NCBI RefSeq assembly: GCF_050003625.1
Contig: NC_134397.1
Location: forward strand, 146,443,526-146,507,525
Direction: 5' to 3'
Source: Haematobia irritans
Lineage: Eukaryota; Arthropoda; Insecta; Diptera; Muscidae
Length of the DNA: 64,000 nucleotides
Numbering within the stretch: the stretch's first letter is position 1; each line of letters starts with the position of its first letter. Below, piece by piece: positions 32,131-42,791 of this stretch. The position numbers and the translations under genes are program-made. Below the pieces are notes generated by a model. The model saw only the letters and a list, made by a program, of their open reading frames with translations. It was not told the DNA's origin and made no database searches.

Positions 32131-32519
32131 AAAAAAATGTTTGATTGAAAACAAAGCATTTATTTGTAAACAAAATTTTAAAGAACAATAAGATCACAAA
32201 GCCAGTGATACTAATTTATTCGAACTTATTATCCTGTAAACATTACCGAGATGTCGCACAGTGGTACAAAAACAGTTTTTGTTGAGTTGGTTTTGAAACT
32301 TCCCAGCAAACAAAAAATAGAAGTTATTCCACAAAAATTTTTTTTAAAGCACATCCCGGAATGCCCCATCGATTTTTTCCACTTCCGATGCAGTCCTTTT
32401 TGAGAAGTCCACAAACATTTTTGTAAAGCGCATTTCGGGATCTCCCTTCGATTTGTTTCCACTTCCAATGCAATCCTTATGGATAAGTATTAGAAAGTAT
32501 GCAATTCGGCTATTTTAAG
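32131..32519. repeat. Decayed non-coding repeat with CCCAGCAAAC start
   Basis: 'cttcccagcaaacaaaaaa' resembles the start of family D, but the following sequence differs. It contains two parallel segments, 'cacatcccggaatgccccatcg' and 'cgcatttcgggatctcccttcg', about 85 bp apart, each followed by 'ccacttcc.atgca'. An internal tandem duplication is likely. Confidence 0.4.
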
Positions 32520-33826
32520 TGGATACTTATGCACTAAGTTCGGCCGGGCCGAATCTTAAATACCCACCATCTTGAACCAAATATTAGGGTTTCCTTTGAA
32601 ATTTTTGTGAGCCTAAAATACCAGAATATTTACAATTTCAGGCAAATCAGATAAAAACTACGGTTTCTAGAAACCCAAGGAGTTAAATCGAGAGATCGTT
32701 CTTATGGGGGCTATACTAAAATATGGACCGATACTCACCGTTTTCGGCACACCTCTTTATGACCCGAAAATACCTCTAGATTTCCAATTTCATAGGATAA
32801 AGGTTAGGTTAGGTTAGGTTGCAGCCCGATGTATCAGGCTCACTTAGACTATTCAGTCCATTGTGATACCACATTGGTGAATAGGATAAAAACTTCGGAT
32901 TCTAGAAGCCCAAGAAGTAAAATCGGGAGATCTGTCTATATGGGGGCTATACCAAAATATGGACCGATACTCACAATTTTTGGCACACGTATTTGCGGTC
33001 CTACAATACCTCTAGATTTCTAATTTCAGGCAAATAGGATAAAAACTTCGGATTCTAGAAGCCAATGAAGTAAAATCGGGAAATCGGTCTATATGGGGGC
33101 TATACCAAAATATGGACCGATACTTACCATTTTCAGCACACCTCTTTATGGTCCTAAAATACCTCTAGATTTCCAAATTCAAACAAATTGGATAAAAACT
33201 ACGGTTTCTATAAGCCCAAGACCCCAAATCGGGACATTGTTTTATATGAGGACCATACCAAAACTTGGACCGATACTCACAATTTTTGGCACACGTATTT
33301 GTGGTCCTACAATACCTCTAGATTTCCAATTTCAGGTAAATTGAATAAAAACTGCGGTTTCTATAAGCCCAAGAAATAAAATCGGGAGATCGGTCTATAT
33401 GGAGGCTATACCAAAACATGGACCGATACTCACCATTTTTGGCACAACTCTTTATGGTCATAAAATACCTCTAAATTTCAAATTTCAGGCAAATTGGATA
33501 AAAACTACGAATTCTATAAGCCCAAGACCCCAAATCGGGGGGTAGGTTTATATGGGGACTATATCAAAACCTGGACCGATATAGCCCATCTTCGAACTTG
33601 ACCTGTCTGGAGACAAAAGTCGAGTTTGTGCAAACTTTCAGCACGATTGCTTCCTTATTGAAGACTGTAGCGTGATTACAACAGACAGACAGACGGACAG
33701 ACGGACATCGTTATATCGTCTTAGAATTTCTCCCTGATCAAGAATATATATACTTTATATAGTCGGAAATCGATATTTCGATGTGTTACCCGTCACCATT
33801 CTATGGTGGTGGGTATAAAAAAGTAA
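32520..33826 (+). mobile_element. DINE-1/Helentron-like element, subfamily A
   Basis: The 5' hairpin TTCGGCCGGGCCGAA is at about 32540, preceded by a degraded start (GGATACTTATGCACTAAG). About seven 153-bp-type units follow, then the conserved 3' segment with (AGAC)n and a shortened terminus, where 'gatgtgttac' runs directly into CCGTCACCATTCTATGG. A 5'-truncated SINE is inserted at 32802-32880. Confidence 0.8.
32802..32880 (-). mobile_element. SINE tail fragment with 10-bp target duplication
   Basis: On the plus strand this reads (GGTTA)n followed by 'gcagcccgatgtatcaggct' and 'ttcagtccattgtgatacca', the complement of the 3' end of the SINE at 29013-29359. ATAGGATAAA occurs immediately before (32792-32801) and after (32881-32890). 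It is thus a 5'-truncated retrotransposed copy of about 79 bp. Confidence 0.9.
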
Positions 33827-33845
33827 AAAATAATATAATAAAATT

Positions 33846-34262
33846 AAAAATGTCATCCCCGCTAAGATTTGAATTTGTGTCGTTTGACTTTTCACTTCCA
33901 TAGAAGTTCTTTTGAGAAGGTTTTGCAAAATGCGATACTTTAATTTTTTTTTGTTTTAATTTTTTAATGAGAAAAAAAATACAAAATAAAAACGATATTT
34001 AACATAAAAAAAATTTAAAAATTTTTTATTAAAGTCATTAACCGCTGGTGAGATTTGAACCTGTGTTCTTCATTTTTTCATTCAAACTAATAGAGAACAT
34101 ATCGAGAAGTGGTTATGCATTGTTGTCATATTACGATCATGTCACAAACATTTTATTTGACGTTTCGATGCTTCATTTTCAATGGCGTTTGTGGAGAGTG
34201 TGCTAAGGCGTTCTGTTATGGTGCCAACAAACTCACGTCCAACCCCCGGTCGGAGGGAAAAG
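33846..34262. repeat. Repeat N, copy 2, with tRNA-like arms
   Basis: Homologous to 30663-31080 over its whole length: 'tccccgctaagatttgaat', 'ttcttttgagaaggttttgc', 'gagatttgaacctg', 'atggcgtttgtggagagtgtg' and 'ggtgccaacaaactcacg'. It ends with CCAACCCCCGGTCGGAGGG, which looks like a decayed tRNA T-arm and acceptor end. Not called as a tRNA gene. Confidence 0.45.
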
Positions 34263-34356
34263 TTCAAATTGAAAAAATTAAATAACAAGAAAATAAAAGT
34301 CTAACTGAATATTGATAAAAATAAAAAGTGAAATGTTGGAAATTTTTTTGTTCGTT

Positions 34357-34509
34357 TTTTATACCCACCACCATAGAATGGTGACGGGGGTATAATAAGT
34401 TTGTCATTCCGTTTGTAACGCATCGAAATATCGATTTCCGACTATATAAAGTATATATATTCTTGATCAGGGAGAAATTCTAAGACGATATAACGATGTC
34501 CGTCTGTCC

Positions 34510-34543
<34 letters not shown>

Positions 34544-37198
34544 TGTAATCACGCTACAGTCTTCAATAATGAAGCAATCGCGCTGAAATTTTGCACAAAC
34601 TCGTCTTTTGTCTGCAGGCAGGTCAAGTTCGAAGAAGGGCTATATCGGTCCAGGTTTTGATATAGTCCCCATATAAACCGACCTCCCGATTTGGGGTCTT
34701 GGGCTTATAGAAATCGTAGTTTTTATCCAATTTGCCTGAAATTAGAAATGTAGAGGTATTTTATGACCATAAAGGGGTGTGCCAAAAATGGTGAGTATCG
34801 GTCCATGTTTTGGTATAGCCCCCATATAGACCGATCTCCCGATTTTACTTCTTGGGCTTATAGAAACCGCAGTTTTTATTCAATTTACCTGAAATTGGAA
34901 ATCTAGAAGTATTGTATGACCACAAATACGTATGCCAAAAATTGTGAGTATCGGTCCATGTTTTGGTATGGTCCCCATATAAAAGGACCTCCCGATTTGG
35001 GGTCTTGGGCTTATAGAAACCGTAGTTTTTATCCTATTTGCCTGAAATTGGAAATCTAGTGGTATTTTAGGACCATAAAGAGGTGTGCCGAAAATGGTGA
35101 GTATCGGTCCATATTTTGGTATAGCCCCCATATAGACCGATCTCCCGATTTTACTTCTTGGGCTTATAGAAACCGCAGTTTTTATTCAATTTACCTGAAA
35201 TTGGAAATCTAGAGGTATTGTAGGACCACAAATACGTGTGCCAAAAATTGTGAGTATCGGTCCATGTTTTGGTGTGGTCCCCATATAAAACGACCTCCCG
35301 ATTTGGGGTCTTGGGCTTATAGAATCCGTAGTTTAAATACAATTTGTCTGAAATTGGAAATTTATAGGTATTTGAGGACCATAAAGGAGTGTGCCAACAA
35401 TGGTGAGTATCGGTCCATGTTTTGGTATAGCCCCATATAGACCGATATCCCGATTTTACTTCTTGGGTTTCTAGAATCCGTAGTTTTTATGCGATTTGCC
35501 TGAAATTGTAAATATTATTTTAGGCTCTCAAAAACGTGTATCGGATTAAGTTTTTATCGGTCCTTTTGGTAATGCCTCCATATAGACCGACTTCATTTCT
35601 TGAGGGTATAGAAGGCGCACTGATCATGAAAATTGCTTGAAACTCAATGTAAAATTTTCAGATTTCAGATACTTCTCGGGTGAAAATCTACAGATTTAAG
35701 ATTTCAAATCAAGACGTTATTTTATAATTTTCTTGCACACTTACAAGAGATGTTAATGATTCCTCTAAAACTCAAACAACAAGTATATACAGCACTAAGT
35801 TCGGCCGGGCCGAATCTTAAATACCCACCACCATGAACCAAATATTAGGGTTTCCTTTGAAATTTCAGGAGGGATTGAGTACTTGAGGACACTTCCCGAA
35901 GATAAATTTAAAGATTTCACCTATGAGGACTATATCAGATTCTGCATTTATAAGAACCATTTTTGTTTGAGTTTTAGAGGAATCATTAACATCTCTTGTA
36001 AGTGTGCAAGAAAATTATAAAATAACGTCTTGATTTGAAATCTTAAATCTGTAGATTTTCACCCGAGAAGTATCTGAAATCTGAAAATTTTACATTGAGT
36101 TTCAAGCAATTTTCATGATCAGTGCGCCTTCTATACCCTCAAGAAATGAAGTCGGTCTATATGGAGGCATTACCAAAAGGACCGATAAAAACTTAATCCG
36201 ATACACGTTTTTGAGAGCCTAAAATAATATTTACAATTTCAGGCAAATCGCATAAAAACTACGGATTCTAGAAACCCAAGAAGTAAAATCGGGATATCGG
36301 TCTATATGGGGCTATACCAAAACATGGACCGATACTCACCATTGTTGGCACACTCCTTTATGGTCCTCAAATACCTATAAATTTCCAATTTCAGACAAAT
36401 TGTATTTAAACTACGGATTCTATAAGCCCAAGACCCCAAATCGGGAGGTCGTTTTATATGGGGACCACACCAAAACATGGACCGATACTCACAATTTTTG
36501 GCACACGTATTTGTGGTCCTACAATACCTCTAGATTTCCAATTTCAGGTAAATTGAATAAAAACTGCGGTTTCTATAAGCCCAAGAAGTAAAATCGGGAG
36601 ATCGGTCTATATGGGGGCTATACCAAAATATGGACCGATACTCACCATTTTCGGCACACCTCTTTATGGTCCTAAAATACCACTAGATTTCCAATTTCAG
36701 GCAAATAGGATAAAAACTACGGTTTCTATAAGCCCAAGACCCCAAATCGGGAGGTCCTTTTATATGGGGACCATACCAAAACATGGACCGATACTCACAA
36801 TTTTTGGCATACGTATTTGTGGTCATACAATACTTCTAGATTTCCAATTTCAGGTAAATTGAATAAAAACTGCGGTTTCTATAAGCCCAAGAAGTAAAAT
36901 CGGGAGATCGGTCTATATGGGGGCTATACCAAAACATGGACCGATACTCACCATTTTTGGCACACCCCTTTATGGTCATAAAATACCTCTACATTTCTAA
37001 TTTCAGGCAAATTGGATAAAAACTACGATTTCTATAAGCCCAAGACCCCAAATCGGGAGGTCGGTTTATATGGGGACTATATCAAAACCTGGACCGATAT
37101 AGCCCATCTTCGAACTTGACCTGCCTGCAGACAAAAGACGAGTTTGTGCAAAATTTCAGCGCGATTGCTTCATTATTGAAGACTGTAGCGTGATTACA

Positions 37199-37232
<34 letters not shown>

Positions 37233-37568
37233 GGACAGACGGACATCGTTATATCGTCTTAGAATTTCTCCCTGATCAAGAATATATATACTTTATATAG
37301 TCGGAAATCGATATTTCGATGCGTTACAAACGGAATGACAAACTTATTATACCCCCGTCACCATTCTATGGTGGTGGGTATAAAAATGGTTCTTATAAAT
37401 GCAGAATCTGATATAGTCCTCATAGGTGAAATCTTTAAATTTATCTTCGGGAAGTGTCCTCAAGTACTCAATCCCTCCTGAAATTTCAAAGGAAACCCTA
37501 ATATTTGGTTCATGGTGGTGGGTATTTAAGATTCGGCCCGGCCGAACTTAGTGCTGTATATACTTGTT
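34357..37568 (-). mobile_element. Subfamily A element (outer copy) interrupted by an inverted near-identical copy
   Basis: The outer element runs on the minus strand. Its 3' end is at 34357-34390, its body extends to about 35769, and its last about 185 bp (5' end with TTCGGCCCGGCCGAA in this orientation, then GCTGTATATACTTG) resume at 37383-37568. The junction reads 'aaaactcaaac' | insertion | 'aaatggttcttat'. It matches the uninterrupted 'aagaaccatttttgtttgag' of the inner copy. The interruption is therefore a single clean insertion in a poly-A stretch. Confidence 0.9.
35770..37386 (+). mobile_element. Subfamily A element (inner copy), complete
   Basis: It starts ACAAGTATATACAGCACTAA with the hairpin TTCGGCCGGGCCGAA. 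About seven 153-bp-type units follow, then the conserved 3' block with (CAGA)8 and the terminus GTCACCATTCTATGGTGGTG plus GGTATAAAA. It lies head-in within the outer copy, and apart from one substitution in the 'cgaagatgggc' region (34.64 kb versus 37.11 kb) I see no difference between them. It makes an inverted repeat with arms of about 1.4 kb around a spacer of about 190 bp. Confidence 0.9.
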
Positions 37569-37659
37569 TTTTTTAATTTCTTCATTCAAATGAACTTCCA
37601 AGGAACAACTTCTAAAGCAATGCAAAGGATAGGAATACGAAGTTTTTCTTACTTTTCGT
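37569..37659. other. Spacer
   Basis: AT-rich sequence following the nested A elements, with nothing recognised. Confidence 0.3.
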
Positions 37660-37897
37660 CTTGAAGCCGATATTAGGTTAGCTTTAGTGGGCGAAAATAG
37701 CAATTTCTTCATGGGTACTTTTCCCTGATCTTTTATAAAAAAATATTTATATTTCCTTCAAACTATGACATTTTTGTTAACAAAAATATTTTTGTCTAAT
37801 AAAATTTCTTGAATTTGTCGAAAAAAATATTTACTTATTTTGGCATATAGGCGTGATATCGTGATTCACATGTTTCCTCGTGGTGGATTCACATAAT
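37660..37897 (-). mobile_element. MITE family H, partial copy 3
   Basis: It contains 'gttagctttagtgggcg', 'gaatttgtcgaaaaaaata' and 'cttattttggcatataggcg', then 'cctcgtggtggattcac', in the same order as copy 2 (14991-15505). About 250 bp of the interior and both outermost tips are missing. Confidence 0.5.
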
Positions 37898-38112
37898 ATT
37901 GGGTGTATAAATTATAATGCTATTTTCACAAAGAATCTTGCCTTTACTCATCTACGTACAATTTTTGCATACTTTCTCTTAAAATTATTTACACATTATG
38001 TGTAAAAATAAGTACGTACAATTTTTCTTATCAAGACAATTGTTGTTGATTTTCGATTGCCAAATCTGCAATTATAAACCGATTTCATCAATCTATTCTT
38101 TGCTGGATACAC
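37898..38112. other. AT-rich spacer
   Basis: It includes two copies of 'acgtacaatttttc/g' near 37963 and 38032 around a partly palindromic 'acacattatgtgtaaa'. No gene is visible. Confidence 0.3.
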
Positions 38113-38302
38113 GCAGAGGGGAAATATGATAATCTCAAAAACATTTCAAGAGCATAATAATATATGTGGCTGGGAACATGGAATATTTTTGTCGCAAAAA
38201 TATTGTTTTTTCGCCATACATTAAATAATTGCTGAAATAAGATACATCAATTCCGAAATACCATTATGCTCTTGATAAACACTTGAGGTGATCATATTCG
38301 AT
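38113..38302. mobile_element. Candidate MITE, imperfect palindrome of about 190 bp
   Basis: Left 'aatatgataatctcaa' and 'caagagcataataatat' pair with right 'attatgctcttg' and 'ttgaggtgatcatatt'. A central 'tttttgtcgcaaaaat' inversion is also present. No coding sequence is seen, and target duplications were not resolved. Confidence 0.45.
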
Positions 38303-38389
38303 TTAACGAATGTCTGATGTTTGAAGTCAATGTTTTAAGTCAGCAAAACAGATGTTTTAAGTCGACAAAACAAATCGGTCCATACTTTG

Positions 38390-38517
38390 ATGGGAGCCCC
38401 CGAGGTGCAATGGTTAGCATGCCCGCCTTGCATACACAGGGACGTGGGTTCGAACCCAGTTTTGAACAAACAAAAGTTTTTCAGCGGTAGATTATCCCAC
38501 GTCAGTATGAAGTTTTG
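38390..38517 (+). mobile_element. tRNA-headed SINE, copy 3 (3' truncated)
   Basis: The head GAGGTGCAATGGTTAGCATG and B box GGTTCGAACCC are present, followed by 'cagcggtagattatcccacg'. The body stops at about 38507, after roughly 115 bp. The B box differs from copy 1 (GGTTCGATTCC). Confidence 0.75.
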
Positions 38518-38684
38518 ATTTAACACGTTTTTAAAGGATTAAGATATTTTAAAAACGGGTTGAGAACACGGTTGGTAGAATTCTACCAAAAATGGTACAT
38601 TTTCACTGTTTGGTACAATGGTGGAATTTTTGATGTTTTGGTAGATTTTTCAAATAATTCCCCTCCAACTAATAAATACTTCAA

Positions 38685-39150
38685 TAGAAAATTTTGTCAA
38701 AATTTTACTTCTACAGACAATTTTTTCAATATTTTTTTTTATAGAAAATTGTGGCAAAATTTTATTTTTATAGAAAATCTTGTCAAAATTTTATTTCTAT
38801 AGAAAATTTTGTCAAAATTTTATTTCTATAAAAAATTTGTCAAAAAAATAAATTTGACAAGCATACTTTTCCTCTGTTGGTTAAGCTATATTTGTAGTTT
38901 GGCCAAAACATGGTTTTAATCTGAAATCAAAAACAACAATAAAATTTTATTTCTATAGAAAATTTTGGCAAAATTTTATGTTTATAGAAAATTTTGGCAA
39001 AATTTTATTTTTATAGAAAATTTTGGCAAAATTTTATTTTTATAGAAAATTTTGTCAAAATTTTATTTCTATAAAAAATTTTGTCAAAATTTTGTTTATA
39101 TAGACAATTTTGACAAAATTTTATTTCTGTAGAAAATTTTGCCAAAATTT
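38685..39150 (-). repeat. 29-bp minisatellite block within element G
   Basis: Reverse-orientation units at about 38685-38840 and 38945-39150. They are separated at 38845-38940 by 'cctctgttggttaagctat...' sequence that elsewhere (54.95, 59.57 kb) marks another kind of satellite-block end. Confidence 0.85.
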
Positions 39151-39850
39151 TATTTTCATTTCATTTCATTTATTTATTTATAATCCAGAAGCCCCACCGG
39201 GCCTAAATGATTACAAGTACTACAAATGACACTAAACTAACTTAACTAAAGAAAAATCTTAAAAAAAATAATGTCAATATTATAACAACTTTTAACACGA
39301 ATAAAGACAAAATGTTTTAATTGGTAAAATATTGCTTATTTGCAAAGACAAGGATGACCAAATGTGAGCCAAAAGAGTTCAATTATATCAAAGCTTAGAT
39401 AGAATTGTTTCTTTGAATCCGCCACATGACAAAGAGAAATTTCGAAGCTCATATGGAACAAGCGAATTCCAAAGCTTTACAGCCCTTACCTGAAAAGATC
39501 GCTGCATGACCAGTGATCGGAACAGAGGCATAACAAGGGCAGAAGTTCTAACCGAATTGCAAAAAACAAATTTAGAGCTCAAATACTGAGGACTATCGAA
39601 CTTTATGGTTCTGTACAACAATTGGATAACTCTAAGATCGATAAATTTCTGGAAAGAGCAGCCAAGAAATTGTATCGTGTAAGGCGTAACATGTTGACGG
39701 TAATCCAAATTGAATACGAAACGAACAATTCGATTAAAACAAACCTTTAATCTGTCCAAACTCCCTTGGGATGCACCGGACAATATTTCAAGCCCATACA
39801 AGATATGTGGTAATAATATCGTCATCCCTACTTTCCATCGGACATTTTTT
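39151..39850 (-). mobile_element. 5'-truncated non-LTR retrotransposon (LINE) fragment
   Basis: Read on the minus strand, coding sequence (39825-39388) is followed by about 235 bp of 3' untranslated sequence ending in an A-rich TAAATAAATAAATGAAATG tail at 39153. The 5' truncation and A-rich tail are typical of retrotransposition by target-primed reverse transcription. It is inserted in the 29-bp satellite, whose AAAATAAAAT motif flanks both sides and so makes the target duplication ambiguous. Confidence 0.75.
39388..39825 (-). pseudogene. LINE reverse transcriptase C-terminal fragment
   Basis: The 145-residue frame reads TILLPHILYGLEILSGASQG, then RLKVCFNRIVRFVFN, TPYTIQFLG and RSFQVRAVKLWNSLVPYEL. 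This is the usual organisation of the RT thumb and C-terminal extension in Jockey/CR1-like LINE proteins (first 'LLPHLLYG', last 'a.k.WNsLP'). The polymerase catalytic motif (F/YADD) lies upstream and is absent. The fragment ends at a natural stop at 39388. It has no internal stop but is far too short to act as an RT. The clade was not determined. Confidence 0.7.
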
Positions 39851-40332
39851 TAATAGATTTTATTTTAATAGAAAATTTTATTAAAATTGTTTTTTTTATA
39901 GAAAATTTTGTCAAAATGTTATTTCTATGGAATATTTTTTCAAAATTTTATTTCTATAGAGAAATTTGTCAAAATTTTATTTCTACAGAAAAAATTTTCT
40001 CAAAATTTTATTTCTATAGAAAATTTTTCTCAACATTTATTTTTATAGAAAATTGTTCTCAAAATTTTAATTCCATAGAAAGTTTTGTCAAAATTTTGTT
40101 TATATAGAAAATATTGTCAACATTTTATTTCTGTAGAAATTTTTGTCAAAATTTTATTTCTGTAGATAGGCCGATAGCCTCTAGTTGCTAGTGTCCGTAT
40201 AAATAAGTTTATTGTAATTTGTAATTATAATAAATTAACTAATAAATAAATAAAATAAATAATATTTGTGTAGACAATTTTGTCAAAAATGTTATTTCTA
40301 TAGAAAATTTTGTCAAAACTTTATTTCTATAG
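39851..40332 (-). repeat. 29-bp minisatellite block within element G, with an AT-tailed insertion
   Basis: Reverse-orientation units at 39851-40165 and 40265-40332. The segment between them, 40166-40262 ('ccgatagcctctagttgcta' then A/T-rich (AATAAAT)n), looks like the 3' tail of a retroposon, but no coding part is attached. Confidence 0.7.
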
Positions 40333-40953
40333 ATACCCAGCAAAAAATTTTGAAAGTACTTCTAAAGGCACAATTTTAAAAGCACTTCCAAAAATGTCCT
40401 TCCAGAGATGTATTTTATTTTAGCTACTCAGGAAATTCTTTTAATTCAATATTTTATAACTCGCTTTTTTCATAGTTTTAATGGACAATTTTAACATTTT
40501 TTGTTTCAAATATGTTAAAAACAGAATAAGGATTAATAAAATGGTATAAATTATTTAAATTTGTTGAAAAAATGGCTAAATTCATTCTAGAAAAATTGGG
40601 AAATTTTAAAAATATATGATGTCAACGGTTTGAGACAAGCGTTAGATTGCATTAAAAATCATAAAAAATTATAATAATTAATTATTTGTCAAAATACCAC
40701 AAAATTTTTTAATTCACATCCAAAACACTGAATTCGAATCACAGAGTAACACATCCATAGCACTAAATTCAGATCACACCTTAAAAATTGGTGAAAATTC
40801 AGTGCTACGGCTGTTGAAATAGTGGACATTCGTCCTATGACAAGCCCATGTTAAATTCATCGCTTCTGTGCCAATTTTGCACCACTTCCGGATTCAAAAA
40901 GATTATTTGCACCAATTTTTTGGCGATGCATTTTTGCAGGATAATTTTGTCGA
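40333..40953 (+). mobile_element. Family D non-autonomous element, copy in element G
   Basis: It starts CCCAGCAAAAAATTTTG and follows the family consensus ('cacttccaaaaatgtcctt', 'aggaaattcttttaattc', 'gctacggctgttgaaatag', 'cacttccggattcaaaaag'), ending 'ttttttggcgatgc' and ATTTTTGCAGG. An extra 'cacatccatagcactaaattc' segment near 40750 suggests a small internal duplication. Confidence 0.65.
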
Positions 40954-41511
40954 AACTTTAGTTCAATAGAAAATTTTTCTCAAAATTTTATTTTTATAGA
41001 AAATTTTGTCTACATTTTATTTCTATAGAAAATGTTGTCAAAATTATTTCTATAGAAAATTTTTGGAGAGGAATACGTTGCAAAATCTACCAAAACATCA
41101 AGAATTCTACCAATCTACCAAGCAGTATAAAATCTACCATTTTTGGTAGAGTTTTACCAACTGTGGCAACCGTGGTCACGTGGCGTTTTTTACAAATCGT
41201 TCGTCGTCAAATTTAACACAAAGTAATCTAATCTACCACCCTTTAAATGTGCACAAGTTTAAATCGGTTCAAATTTAGATATAGCTCCCAAACCCATGGA
41301 TATAGGTCCCGATTTTGCCAAATTTGGCCATGAAACTCTTATTTATCAACCGATCTTACTCAAAGTTGGCCTACTCTAACCTTCTATAGTACTAATTTTA
41401 TGTACAAAATATCATCGAAATCGGTTCAGAATTAGATATAGCTCCCATATAACAGGTTGGCTGATAAGTCCGCGGTCTAACAAAAAAAACACATTTTTTT
41501 GTCAAAATTCG

Positions 41512-42790
41512 TTTTTATACCCACCACCATAGAATGGTGGAATGACGGTTTGTCATTCCGTTTGTAACACATCGAAATATCGACTTCCGACTATATAAAG
41601 TATATATATTCTTGATCAGGGAAAAATTCTAAGACGATATAACGATGTCCGTCTGTCTGTCTGTCTGTCTGTTGTAATCACGCTACAGTCTTAAATAATG
41701 AAGCAATCGTGCTGAAATTTTGCACAAACTCGTCTTTTGTCTGCAGGCAGGTCAAGTTCGAAGATGGGCTATATAGGTCCAGGGTTTGATATAGTCCCCA
41801 TATAAACCGACCTCCCGATTTGGGGTCTTGGGCTTATAGAAATCGTAGTTGTTATCCAATTTGCCTGAAATTTGAAATCTAGAGGTATTTTATGACCATA
41901 AAGAGTTGTGCCAAAAATGGTGAGTATGGGTCCATGTTTTGTTATAGCCCCCATATAGACCCATCTCCCGATTTTACTTCTTGGGCTTATAGAAACCGCA
42001 GTTTTTATTCAATTTACCTGAAATTGGAAATCTAGAGATATTGTAGGACCACAAGTATGTGTGCCAAAAATTGTTAGTATCGGTCCATGTTTTGGTATGG
42101 TCCCCATATAAAAAGACGTCCCGATTTGGGGTCCTGATCTTATAGAAACCGTAGCTTTTATCCAATTTGTCTGAAATTGGAAATCTAGAGGTATTTTAGG
42201 ACCATAAAGAGGTGTGCCGAAAATGGTGAGTATCGGTCCATATTTTGGTATAGCCCCCATATAGACCGATTTCCCGATTTTACTTCTTGGGCTTCTAGAA
42301 TCCGAAGTTTTTATCCTATTTGCCTGAAATTTGAAATCTAGAGGTATTTTCGGGTCATAAAGAGGTGTGCCGGAAACGGTGAGTATCGGTCCATATTTTA
42401 GTATAGCCCCCATAAGAACGATCTCCCGATTTAACTCCTTGGGTTTCTAGAAACCGTAGTTTTTATCTGATTTGCCTGAAATTGTAAATATTCTGGTATT
42501 TTAGGCTCACAAAAACGTGTATCGGATTAAGTTTTTATCGGATTAAGTTTTTATTTTCTTGCACACTTACAAGAGATGTTAACGATTCCTCTAAAACTCG
42601 AACAAAAATGGTTCTTATAAATCCAGAATCTGATATAGTCCTCATAGGTGAAATCCTTAAATTTATCTTCGGGAAGTGTCCTCAAGTCCTCAATCCCTCC
42701 TGACATTTCAAAGGAAACCCTAATATTTGGTTCATGGTGGTGGGTATTTAAGATTCGGCCCGGCCGAACTTACTGCTGTATATACTTGTT
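41512..42790 (-). mobile_element. DINE-1/Helentron-like element, subfamily A, inside mariner copy 2
   Basis: The 3' end TATACCCACCACCATAGAAT is at the left and the 5' end at the right (TTCGGCCCGGCCGAA, then ACTTACTGCTGTATATACTT). About five 153-bp-type units lie between. Comparison with mariner copy 3 shows that it interrupted a T-rich stretch just after the transposase stop codon, so its two boundaries are known to within a few bases. Confidence 0.85.
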
Positions 42791-42791
42791 A

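Larger units (their letters stand above)
38568..41175. mobile_element. Element G: long-TIR element whose body is the 29-bp minisatellite
   Basis: The left end CACGGTTGGTAGAATTCTAC continues with 'caaaaatggtacattttcac', 'gtttggtacaatgg', 'gatgttttggtagattttt' and 'cccctcc'. The right end is the inverted counterpart: 'ggagaggaatacgttgcaaa', 'atctaccaaaacatcaag', 'tctaccatttttggtag' and 'ccaactgtggcaaccgtgg'. The inverted repeats are roughly 110 bp. Everything between consists of reverse-orientation 29-bp units plus nested insertions (a LINE fragment at 39151-39850, a family D element at 40333-40953, a short AT-tailed piece at 40170-40260). A matching left end occurs at 48306. No transposase is present. 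Confidence 0.65.

Noticed and set aside
34501..34545. (TCTG)n run as a stand-alone microsatellite
   Set aside because: It is a fixed internal part of the A-element 3' region, present in other copies as TCCG/TCTG or AGAC runs.
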